From assembly GCA_016765235.1 (NCBI GenBank), contig JAESQH010000115.1, positions 1 to 6,476 of the forward strand: a stretch of DNA of 6,476 nucleotides, given 5' to 3'. The notes beneath the pieces are model-generated. The model was not told the DNA's origin and searched no databases. It was given only the letters and a program-made list of their open reading frames with translations. Of the stretch, positions 1 through 5,778 are shown piece after piece. Source of the DNA: Paracoccaceae bacterium. GTDB lineage: Bacteria; Pseudomonadota; Alphaproteobacteria; Rhodobacterales; Rhodobacteraceae. Each line of letters begins with the position of its first letter. Within the stretch, counting starts at the first letter, position 1. Position numbers and translations under genes: made by a program.

Positions 1-1031
1 GTCAGATTAACCGGTGTTTCAACCGCCAGTTCGATATACAAATCGCCAGCGGCACCGCCGCGCAAGGAGGGCATACCTTTACCGCGCAGCCGCAACTGTT
101 TACCTGATTGCACGCCCGCATGAACCTTCACGCGGGAACGTCCACCATCCAGTGTCGGCGCTTCAAGTTCGCCGCCAATGGCAGCGGTTGCCATTGAAAT
201 CGGGATTTGGCAGAACAGGTTCTGGTTTTCACGCTCGAATATTTCGTGTGGTTGCACTTCGATGAAGATGTACAAATCACCCGTTGGCCCGCCACGCAAA
301 CCTGCTTCGCCCTCGGCGGCCAAGCGAATGCGTGTGCCCGTTTCAACGCCCGCTGGAATGTTCACGTTCAAGGAACGGTTCTTCTGAACGCGCCCCGCAC
401 CCGCGCAAGTTACGCAAGGGTTTTTGATGATTTGACCACGGCCCGAACACGTCGGGCAACTACGTTCAACCGTAAAGAACCCTTGTTGGGCACGCACCTT
501 GCCCATGCCTGAACAGGTTGGGCAGGTCGTAGGTTCGGCCCCGCCCTCTGCGCCAGTTCCGTTGCAGGTATCGCAACCCACTGAACTTGGTACAGAAATC
601 GTCGCTTGCTTGCCGATATACGCTTCTTCAAGCGTCACGCCCAGATTATACCGTAAGTCCGAGCCACGTGTGGCCCGTTGCCCACCGCGACGGCCACCGC
701 CACCAGTAAAGCCGCCGAACAGATCGTCGAACACATCCGAAAACGCGCTGCCGAAATCGCCTTGTCCCGGTCGGAACCCGTTGCCTGCGCTCGCACCTGT
801 GCCACCCTCGAATGCAGCATGACCATACCGGTCATAGGCGGCCTTCTTCTCGACGTTCTTCAGGATGTCGTAGGCCTCATTGACCTCTTTGAACTGCTCT
901 TCGGCGTTCGGGTTGTCCTGGTTTTGGTCGGGGTGCAATTCCTTCACCTTGCGGCGATAGGCTTTTTTCAGCGCGGCGGCATCTGAACCGTTATCGGCCC
1001 CGAGCACGTCATAATAATCACGTTTTGCCAT
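1..1031 (-). CDS. dnaJ: DnaJ (Hsp40) co-chaperone, C-terminus cut by window edge
   Basis: Class I J-protein that delivers unfolded clients to DnaK and stimulates its ATPase in the cytoplasm. The window holds 343 codons, starting with [12 protein letters not shown], and the frame is still open at position 1; full-length homologues are usually about 375-385 aa, so roughly 40 residues are missing. The J domain covers about residues 4-70 with the HPD triad at 33-35. A Gly/Phe-rich region follows at about 75-118. The zinc domain has all four CxxCxGxG repeats: CDTCNGTG (153-160), CPTCSGMG (170-177), CPTCSGRG (192-199) and CVTCAGAG (206-213). The C-terminal substrate-binding domain begins near 215. 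The ATG at 1031 is preceded by AGGG at 1041-1044, 9 nt upstream. It lies 72 nt downstream of dnaK on the same strand and is probably cotranscribed, with a hairpin between the two genes. No anomaly is seen in the visible part. Identification is secure. Confidence 0.97.
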   Translation of the reverse strand, partial: MAKRDYYDVLGADNGSDAAALKKAYRRKVKELHPDQNQDNPNAEEQFKEVNEAYDILKNVEKKAAYDRYGHAAFEGGTGASAGNGFRPGQGDFGSAFSDVFDDLFGGFTGGGGRRGGQRATRGSDLRYNLGVTLEEAYIGKQATISVPSSVGCDTCNGTGAEGGAEPTTCPTCSGMGKVRAQQGFFTVERSCPTCSGRGQIIKNPCVTCAGAGRVQKNRSLNVNIPAGVETGTRIRLAAEGEAGLRGGPTGDLYIFIEVQPHEIFERENQNLFCQIPISMATAAIGGELEAPTLDGGRSRVKVHAGVQSGKQLRLRGKGMPSLRGGAAGDLYIELAVETPVNL

Positions 1032-1050
1032 GCGGAAAATCCCTTTATCC

Positions 1051-1083
1051 AAACAAAACGGCCCGCCCAATTACGGACGGGCC
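1051..1083 (-). terminator. Hairpin plus U-rich run between dnaK and dnaJ (attenuator or partial terminator)
   Basis: Read on the minus strand, GGCCCGTCC (1083-1075) and GGGCGGGCC (1068-1060) form a 9-bp stem around a 6-nt loop. The stem is continuous in the minus-strand RNA because its one non-Watson-Crick position is a U-G wobble; in a plus-strand transcript the same position would be an A-C mismatch. It is followed at once by GTTTTGTTT (1059-1051). This is the form of an intrinsic terminator, but the U run is interrupted by G and dnaJ begins only 19 nt later. Partial termination that lowers dnaJ relative to dnaK, or mRNA 3'-end protection, is inferred and not shown. Confidence 0.5.
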
Positions 1084-1103
1084 AGAATTGTTGCAAGCCT
1101 AAA

Positions 1104-3014
1104 TTAGGCTTTGTCTTCTTCGTCGAGGTCCTCGAAGTCCGCGTCAACAACATCGCTGTCATCAACTCCGCCCTCCGCGGTGGCCGCTTCGGCTTCAGCA
1201 ACTTCCTGCTGTTCCTTGTAGATGGCCTCGCCCAGTTTCATCGCGGCCTCGGTCAAATCCTGACTGCGAACCTTGATGGCTTCGGCGTCGTCACCTTCCA
1301 GCGCTTCCTTCAGGTTTTTGATCGACATTTCTATAACTTCAACAGTTGTCGGATCAACCTTCTCGCCGTGTTCCTCGACCGATTTCTCGGTGCTGTGGAT
1401 CAGGCTTTCAGCGGAGTTACGCGCCTCGACCATTTCCTTCTTCTCTTTATCGGCCTCGGCATTTTCCTCGGCTTCACGAACCATTGCTTCGATATCCTCG
1501 TCAGAAAGGCCACCGGATGCTTGAATGGTAATCTTCTGCTCTTTACCAGTGCCCTTGTCTTTGGCGGACACGGAAACAATACCGTTGGCATCGATGTCGA
1601 AAGCAACTTCGATCTGAGGTACACCGCGCGGCGCTGGCGGGATAGCCTCAAGATTGAACTGGCCGAGCATCTTATTGTCGGTCGCCATCTCGCGCTCACC
1701 TTGGAACACACGAATTGTCACAGCGTTCTGGTTATCTTCGGCGGTCGAGAACACCTGACCCTTTTTCGTTGGGATCGTAGTGTTGCGATCAATAAGACGG
1801 GTAAACACACCGCCCAAAGTTTCGATACCAAGCGACAGAGGCGTCACATCCAGAAGAACAACGTCTTTAACGTCGCCCTGAAGGATACCGGCTTGAATGG
1901 CTGCGCCCATGGCAACAACTTCGTCAGGGTTAACGCCTTTGTGTGGCTCTTTACCGAAGAAAGCTGTTACCTCTTCGATCACTTTTGGCATGCGGGTCAT
2001 GCCGCCAACCAGAACAACTTCGTCGATGTCCGCTTTGGTCAGGCCTGCGTCTTTCAACGCAGCCGCACAAGGCTTCAGAGATGCTTTGATCAAGTCGCCA
2101 ACCAGCGATTCCAGTTTCGCGCGGGTCAACTTCATGACCAAGTGCAAAGGCTGGCTGGTTTTCGGGTCCATTGTGATGAACGGCATATTCAGCTCGGTCT
2201 GACTGGCCGAGGAAAGTTCGATCTTGGCTTTTTCTGCACCCTCTTTCAGACGTTGCAGCGCCATCTTGTCTTTCTTCAGATCAACGCCCGTGTCTTTCTT
2301 GAATTCTTTGACGAGGTATTCCACGATACGCATATCGAAATCTTCACCACCAAGGAACGTGTCGCCATTGGTCGATTTCACTTCGAACAGGCCGTCGTCG
2401 ATTTCCAGAATGGATACATCGAAAGTACCGCCACCAAGGTCGAATACAGCAATCGTTTTGCCGCCTTCTTTATCGAGGCCATATGCCAGCGCAGCCGCTG
2501 TCGGCTCGTTGATGATACGCAGAACTTCAAGCCCGGCAATTTTGCCCGCGTCTTTGGTTGCCTGACGCTGTGCATCGTTGAAATACGCAGGAACGGTGAT
2601 AACGGCTTGCGTTACACCTTGGCCAAGATAATCCTCGGCGGTTTCTTTCATTTTGCCCAAGATAAACGCGGAGATCTGCGAAGGGGAGTATTTCTCACCC
2701 TGTGCTTCAACCCATGCGTCGCCCTGACCACTGTCAACGATCTTGTATGGAACCATGTCCATATCTTTCGTAACCATCGCGTCATCAATCCGGCGACCAA
2801 CAAGACGTTTAATGGCGGAAAGCGTGTTTTCAGGGTTTGTAACGGCCTGACGTTTAGCAGCCTGACCAACCAGACGCTCGTCGTCTGTGAAGCCTACGAT
2901 GGACGGCGTTGTGCGCGCGCCTTCGGAGTTTTCAATAACTTTAGCTTGCGCACCATCCATGATGGCCACGCAGGAGTTGGTAGTTCCAAGGTCAATACCG
3001 ATAACTTTAGACAT
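1104..3014 (-). CDS. dnaK: DnaK (Hsp70) molecular chaperone
   Basis: ATP-dependent cytoplasmic chaperone that binds exposed hydrophobic peptides in cycles driven by DnaJ and GrpE. It folds new and stress-damaged proteins, and in proteobacteria it usually restrains RpoH. The protein is 636 aa, the normal length. The nucleotide-binding domain has the phosphate-1 motif [10 protein letters not shown] (5-14), [15 protein letters not shown] (167-181), the phosphate-2 motif [10 protein letters not shown] (191-200, with Thr197 matching the E. coli autophosphorylation Thr) and the adenosine motif [13 protein letters not shown] (333-345). The hydrophobic linker VVLLDV is at 385-390. The beta substrate-binding domain runs to about 500 and the helical lid to about 605. 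The acidic tail ends EDLDEEDKA, the usual kind of end for bacterial DnaK. The ATG at 3014 has AAAGGAA (3027-3021) 6 nt upstream. A heat-shock-type promoter lies about 100 nt upstream and dnaJ follows. No missing residues are noticed. Confidence 0.99.
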   Translation of the reverse strand: MSKVIGIDLGTTNSCVAIMDGAQAKVIENSEGARTTPSIVGFTDDERLVGQAAKRQAVTNPENTLSAIKRLVGRRIDDAMVTKDMDMVPYKIVDSGQGDAWVEAQGEKYSPSQISAFILGKMKETAEDYLGQGVTQAVITVPAYFNDAQRQATKDAGKIAGLEVLRIINEPTAAALAYGLDKEGGKTIAVFDLGGGTFDVSILEIDDGLFEVKSTNGDTFLGGEDFDMRIVEYLVKEFKKDTGVDLKKDKMALQRLKEGAEKAKIELSSASQTELNMPFITMDPKTSQPLHLVMKLTRAKLESLVGDLIKASLKPCAAALKDAGLTKADIDEVVLVGGMTRMPKVIEEVTAFFGKEPHKGVNPDEVVAMGAAIQAGILQGDVKDVVLLDVTPLSLGIETLGGVFTRLIDRNTTIPTKKGQVFSTAEDNQNAVTIRVFQGEREMATDNKMLGQFNLEAIPPAPRGVPQIEVAFDIDANGIVSVSAKDKGTGKEQKITIQASGGLSDEDIEAMVREAEENAEADKEKKEMVEARNSAESLIHSTEKSVEEHGEKVDPTTVEVIEMSIKNLKEALEGDDAEAIKVRSQDLTEAAMKLGEAIYKEQQEVAEAEAATAEGGVDDSDVVDADFEDLDEEDKA

Positions 3015-3116
3015 CTTGTCTTCCTTTCAAACGGCGAGTGTGAAGTTCGGGTCCATTTTGGCCCCCGCACCTCTTCCCATAAGGTGACCCCCAAATGCAG
3101 AGATCGTTTGAAGGGT
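3015..3116 (-). promoter_or_regulatory. dnaK: dnaK 5' leader
   Basis: This is the untranslated stretch between the predicted promoter and the dnaK ATG, roughly 95 nt if transcription starts near 3110. It carries the Shine-Dalgarno AAAGGAA at 3027-3021. A short CACCT/AGGTG inverted repeat (3068-3072 with 3082-3086, 9-nt loop) could form a weak hairpin, with possible outer pairing of 3049-3053 with 3086-3090. No CIRCE element (GCACTC-N9-GAGTGC, the HrcA operator) is present, so control is more likely by sigma-32 than by HrcA. The leader boundaries are inferred from the promoter call. Confidence 0.45.
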
Positions 3117-3145
3117 ATATAGGAGGCGTTTTTGCAGGCTACAAC
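3117..3145 (-). promoter_or_regulatory. Candidate RpoH (sigma-32) promoter of dnaK
   Basis: Read on the minus strand, GTTG (3145-3142) is followed after 18 nt by CCTATAT (3123-3117). The established alphaproteobacterial heat-shock consensus is CTTG-N17/18-CYTATNT. The -10 fits all seven positions, the spacing fits, and the -35 core matches 3 of 4 (G instead of C at the first base). The element lies about 100 nt upstream of dnaK, a classic RpoH target. It also serves as a fair sigma-70 match (TTGTAG-N17-TATATA), so use by the housekeeping sigma factor cannot be excluded. The expected start point is near 3110. Confidence 0.6.
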
Positions 3146-3188
3146 CGCCTACAAGGTGTCTTTTTCACGTTTTGTTGAAGTAAACGCA

Positions 3189-3217
3189 GAATCTATGGGT
3201 TTTGAGCGAACAGATTC
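3189..3217. repeat. 6-bp inverted repeat just downstream of the hydratase gene
   Basis: GAATCT (3189-3194) and AGATTC (3212-3217) form a perfect 6-bp inverted repeat with a 17-nt spacer in the gap after the MaoC-like gene. No T-run follows, so it does not look like an intrinsic terminator. Each arm contains a GANTC site, the CcrM methylation target of alphaproteobacteria. The function is unknown and chance is possible. Confidence 0.3.
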
Positions 3218-3224
3218 ATATTCC

Positions 3225-3674
3225 TTAAGAAAAATAGTGCCGCGTTATCCATTCAGCGACCAGCGCGGGCTTGTCGTTGCCCTCGATTTCAACCGTCACT
3301 TTCATGGTTTGCGTAATCTCTGCAGATCCCGGTTTGATTGCAATCAGAACGAAACGTCCACGTATCCGACTCCCCGCGTGGACGGGTGAGATGAAACGGA
3401 TACGCTCGAACCCATAATTGACGCTGTGTTTCAGACCTTCAACTTGCGGCACTGCCTCCTCAGACATGGCGCTTAACATCGACAACGTTAAAAATCCGTG
3501 GGCAATCGTGCCACCGAAAGGCGTCGCTTTGGCCATATCGGGATCAACATGAATGAATTGTTGGTCTTCGGTCACATCAGCAAAAAGTCCGATGCGCTCC
3601 TGATCCATCAGAAACCAGCGAGAAAGGCCAACCTCTTTACCTAGTAACGCTTCCAGTTCTTTACTCGTAGTCAA
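3225..3674 (-). CDS. MaoC-like (NodN-type) acyl-CoA hydratase/dehydratase
   Basis: Single hotdog-fold protein of 149 aa, the usual length for NodN-like MaoC proteins. The family hydrates or dehydrates (R)-3-hydroxyacyl/enoyl thioesters; the substrate here cannot be read from sequence. The signature segment is FADVTEDQQFIHVDPDMA (31-48), followed by PFGGTIAHGFLTLSML (52-67). Asp37 and His42 keep the D-x4-H spacing of the catalytic pair in R-specific enoyl-CoA hydratases such as PhaJ, so the enzyme is probably active. The start is TTG at 3674. It overlaps the upstream TGA as TTGA, has AAAAGGA (3688-3682) 7 nt upstream, and places the N-terminus where NodN-like proteins begin; the first internal ATG, Met23, would cut into the domain. 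It is the last gene of a three-gene operon. NodN itself is a nodulation protein of unknown reaction, so the name should not be read as symbiosis. Confidence 0.9.
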   Translation of the reverse strand: MTTSKELEALLGKEVGLSRWFLMDQERIGLFADVTEDQQFIHVDPDMAKATPFGGTIAHGFLTLSMLSAMSEEAVPQVEGLKHSVNYGFERIRFISPVHAGSRIRGRFVLIAIKPGSAEITQTMKVTVEIEGNDKPALVAEWITRHYFS

Positions 3675-4048
3675 GATAGCGTCCTTTTATTCCCTTCACC
3701 GTCCACAGCGACAAAAACGAACTTGGCCTCCGTCACCTTCAAGCGGATGCCTTCCGGCAGTCGGGTGATCCACGCCTCGACCCCAACATGCATCGATGTG
3801 GTGCCTTCTTTCACCAATTCCGAATAGATCGTCACCAAATCCCCGACATGCACGGGCTTGTGGAACGCCATCGCATTCACGGCAACCGTCGCAACTTTGC
3901 CGTTAGAACGCGTGCGCGCAACGACCGAAGCCCCCAAATCCATTTGCGCCATCAACCAGCCACCGAAAATATCGCCATTGGCGTTTGTATCGGCAGGCAT
4001 CGCAATAGTCTGCAATGCAAGCGTACCTTTAGGTTTTTCTTCACTCAT
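3671..4048 (-). CDS. yciA: YciA-like acyl-CoA thioesterase (hotdog fold)
   Basis: Cytoplasmic thioesterase that hydrolyses acyl-CoA to free acid and CoA; characterised YciA enzymes accept a broad range of acyl chains. The protein is 125 aa, near the family norm. The hallmark PADTNANGDIFGGWL (18-32) leads into the central helix MAQMDLGASV (33-42), where Asp37 is the likely counterpart of the catalytic acidic residue. VATVAVNAMAFHKPVHVGDLV (52-72) and KVTEAKFVFVAVD (104-116) are the conserved strands. The ATG at 4048 overlaps the upstream permease stop as ATGA and has AAAAGG (4062-4057) 8 nt upstream. Its own TGA overlaps the TTG start of the hydratase gene, so translation is probably coupled on both sides. 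The family is clear. The physiological substrate, and whether it works with the neighbouring hydratase, are unknown. Confidence 0.93.
   Translation of the reverse strand: MSEEKPKGTLALQTIAMPADTNANGDIFGGWLMAQMDLGASVVARTRSNGKVATVAVNAMAFHKPVHVGDLVTIYSELVKEGTTSMHVGVEAWITRLPEGIRLKVTEAKFVFVAVDGEGNKRTLS
3682..3688 (-). promoter_or_regulatory. Ribosome binding site supporting the TTG start of the hydratase gene
   Basis: AAAAGGA, read on the minus strand inside the last codons of the thioesterase gene, sits 7 nt before the TTG at 3674. It supports that non-ATG start and translational coupling through the TTGA overlap. Confidence 0.65.
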
Positions 4049-4875
4049 AATTTAGACCTTTTCCCCCAACTTTCGCTCATATTTTTCCGAAGCCAGAACT
4101 CAATCATCATAGCGATCATCACCAACGTCAACGACAAATACACAGGGTATTCCATATTGGTATATCGTGGAAAATAGTTAACAAACGCCGCTCCGCGTGC
4201 TTGGTCAATTGTGTGAAACAGCGGGTTCCAGTCGAACCACGTTATCATTGTTGCCGACATGTAATTCGCAGGCAGCATCTTGCCGCTGGCGATCATATTG
4301 GCACGTCGATAGAGGATCGCCAGCATCGGTATAAACTTCGGCGCGAATGGTGTTAAAACTCCGAACATCAGACCAATTGCAATCCCGCTTGCCCAGGCCA
4401 TGAAAAATGGGAAAATTAGGCCGGCGGGCTTATAAAACTCCAATCCACCCCTCATGAGATGGATCACCAGCAATATTATCGCGAACGCCAACACTTGCAA
4501 ATACAGACCTGATAGAACGGATGCCAGCAAGTTTAGAAGCGAACTAATTGGCCGGTGCAATGTAATCCCGCCAAGCGGCGACACAGCACTCATGGCCGAT
4601 TTCACAGCCTTGTTGTGAACTAAAAACAGGAAAATTCCCGTAAGTAGGAAAATAACGAAATCCCCGCGAATGGCCGCTGACCGCATTCCGAGAACGGTAA
4701 AAAGCGCAAAGAATACAGCCAGCATTATCAAGCTTTGCAGCATCTCGATGCCCAATCCAAGCGTTGCGTTTCCGCTGGATTTTCGCGCACTTCTGACTAT
4801 TGAATGAAACAACAATTCCATGAACGTCAAGCTTGCGCCGAATAAAGTTCTGTTAACTTTAGTCTTGATTTCCAT
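4045..4875 (-). CDS. ABC-2 type polysaccharide-export permease (KpsM-like)
   Basis: Inner-membrane subunit of an ABC exporter of the capsule/O-antigen polysaccharide class (KpsM, Wzm relatives); two copies normally pair with two ATPase subunits. From the ATG at 4875 it is 276 aa, close to the usual 260-280. An amphipathic N-terminal part (to about 40) is followed by hydrophobic segments at roughly 44-64, 73-90, 117-141, 152-176 and 244-262, with a shorter one near 180-190. The C-terminal segment FDWNPLFHTIDQARGAAF (214-231) resembles the conserved NP-x-H-x-ID-x-x-R region of these permeases. The C-terminus is basic (WLRKN...KRSKL), consistent with a cytoplasmic tail. A TTG at 4881 is in frame but leaves no room for a ribosome binding site, so the ATG is chosen. 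It is the first gene of the operon. No ATPase, periplasmic or outer-membrane partner is in the window. Homology to drug-type ABC-2 permeases is a less likely alternative. Confidence 0.85.
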   Translation of the reverse strand: MEIKTKVNRTLFGASLTFMELLFHSIVRSARKSSGNATLGLGIEMLQSLIMLAVFFALFTVLGMRSAAIRGDFVIFLLTGIFLFLVHNKAVKSAMSAVSPLGGITLHRPISSLLNLLASVLSGLYLQVLAFAIILLVIHLMRGGLEFYKPAGLIFPFFMAWASGIAIGLMFGVLTPFAPKFIPMLAILYRRANMIASGKMLPANYMSATMITWFDWNPLFHTIDQARGAAFVNYFPRYTNMEYPVYLSLTLVMIAMMIEFWLRKNMSESWGKRSKL

Positions 4876-4881
4876 TAACAA

Positions 4882-4887
4882 TCCCTT
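4882..4887 (-). promoter_or_regulatory. Ribosome binding site that sets the permease start
   Basis: AAGGGA on the minus strand lies 6 nt upstream of the ATG at 4875 but directly abuts the TTG at 4881. The spacing favours the ATG start. Confidence 0.65.
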
Positions 4888-4972
4888 GGCCCATCGGAAA
4901 ACACGCCTTGCCCAAAACCGCTACTTGCGTGCATATAGCCATAACATTATCCGCACATCATATGCAAAAGGC
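4888..4972. promoter_or_regulatory. Divergent promoter region between the permease operon and cysQ
   Basis: About 105 nt separate the two divergent start codons, so both promoters should lie here. For the minus strand, GATAAT (4951-4946) matches the -10 consensus at 5 of 6 positions, but no good -35 is found at normal spacing. For the plus strand, candidates are TTGCCC (4908-4913) with GCATAT or CATATA near 4931-4937, both weak. A 7-bp inverted repeat, TGCATAT (4930-4936) and ATATGCA (4960-4966), brackets the minus-strand -10 and could bind a shared regulator. AAAAGG (4966-4971), 9 nt before the cysQ ATG, is its ribosome binding site. Exact start sites cannot be decided from the sequence. Confidence 0.45.
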
Positions 4973-4980
4973 TTTAACAA

Positions 4981-5778
4981 ATGCCAAACACCAAAATTAT
5001 TTCCGAAATCCGCCGCCTGTCCATTCTTGCCGGTGGCGAGATCATGAAAATTTACGAGGGCGACGATTTCGACGTGAAATTGAAATCCGACAACAGCCCT
5101 GTCACTGCCGCTGACGAGGCCGCCGACGCCTTGATCTTCGCAGGCCTGCGCGCCGCCTTCCCCGACATCGAAATCGTTACCGAAGAACAATCCGACAGTC
5201 ACAGCGTTTCTGCTGATCGGTTTTTCATCGTTGATCCGCTGGATGGCACCAAAGAATTTGTCCATCGTCGCGGCGATTTCACCGTTAACATTGCGTTAAT
5301 TGAAGATGGAAAGCCTGTGCTTGGTGTCGTCTATGCCCCTGCCCGCCAACGTCTGTTTTATACGCAAGCCGATGGGCAAACGGTCGAGGAGCTTGGCGCA
5401 TTTGATCCTGATGTTGTTGGCGAGATCAACAATATTTCGGTTACCAAACCCGATAACAATTCGTTAACCGTTGTCGCCTCCAAGTCGCATCGCGATCAGG
5501 CCACGGATGACTACATTGGTAAATACAAAGTTAACGCCTTCCAGAGCGCCGGATCATCGTTAAAATTCTGTCTGGTAGCCGCTGGCGAGGCTGACCTTTA
5601 TCCACGTCTTGGCCGCACTATGGAATGGGATACGGCGGCAGGCCATGCCGTATTGGTTGGCGCAGGCGGGCAAGTTGTGCGCTTCGACGATCACACTCCG
5701 TTAACTTATGGCAAACCGATTTACGAGAACCCGTTTTTCATCGCCTACGCACCCGGCGTTGATCTGGTCCAAGGCTGA
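4981..5778 (+). CDS. cysQ: CysQ, 3'(2'),5'-bisphosphate nucleotidase (inositol monophosphatase family)
   Basis: Mg-dependent phosphatase that converts 3'-phosphoadenosine 5'-phosphate (PAP) to AMP, clearing the by-product of PAPS reduction or sulfotransferase reactions. The protein is 265 aa, normal for CysQ. Metal-site motifs are complete: SPVTAADEAAD (39-49, Asp45), VTEEQSD (66-72, Glu68/Glu69), the signature DPLDGTKEF (85-93, Asp85 and Asp88) and EWDTAAGHAVL (215-225, Asp217). DPLDGTKEF with the lysine after DGT is typical of CysQ as opposed to inositol-1-phosphatases (DPIDGT.NF), which supports the PAP-specific name. The ATG at 4981 has AAAAGG 9 nt upstream. The stop TGA is followed immediately by the kdsB-like ATG, so the two genes form an operon. 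Its placement beside envelope polysaccharide genes suggests a role with sulfated sugars, but general sulfur assimilation is equally possible. Confidence 0.93.
   Translation: MPNTKIISEIRRLSILAGGEIMKIYEGDDFDVKLKSDNSPVTAADEAADALIFAGLRAAFPDIEIVTEEQSDSHSVSADRFFIVDPLDGTKEFVHRRGDFTVNIALIEDGKPVLGVVYAPARQRLFYTQADGQTVEELGAFDPDVVGEINNISVTKPDNNSLTVVASKSHRDQATDDYIGKYKVNAFQSAGSSLKFCLVAAGEADLYPRLGRTMEWDTAAGHAVLVGAGGQVVRFDDHTPLTYGKPIYENPFFIAYAPGVDLVQG

Noticed and set aside
178..986. Several plus-strand open frames opposite dnaJ.
   Set aside because: They overlap one another and the strongly supported dnaJ frame, and have low-complexity Arg/Pro/Ala-rich translations, typical shadow frames.
3049..3090. Possible RNA thermometer in the dnaK leader.
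   Set aside because: Only 5-bp pairings are visible, they compete with each other, and none sequesters the AAAGGAA ribosome binding site at 3021-3027.
1368..3122. Long open frame of 584 codons on the plus strand, antisense to dnaK.
   Set aside because: It mirrors dnaK almost exactly. Long antisense frames opposite dnaK are a known by-product of its codon usage. The translation shows no recognisable domain and is rich in Phe, His and Arg in an unordered way, and no ribosome binding site was seen.
3015..3224. HrcA/CIRCE operator upstream of dnaK.
   Set aside because: No GCACTC-N9-GAGTGC or close variant is present on either strand of this gap.
3160..3224. Intrinsic terminator after the hydratase gene.
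   Set aside because: The only clear inverted repeat (3189-3217) has a 6-bp AT-containing stem, a 17-nt loop and no U-run on the minus strand. Readthrough toward dnaK remains possible.
4879..4881. TTG start for the permease, two codons upstream of the ATG.
   Set aside because: The AAGGGA ribosome binding site directly abuts this TTG, leaving no spacing, whereas it lies 6 nt from the ATG at 4875.
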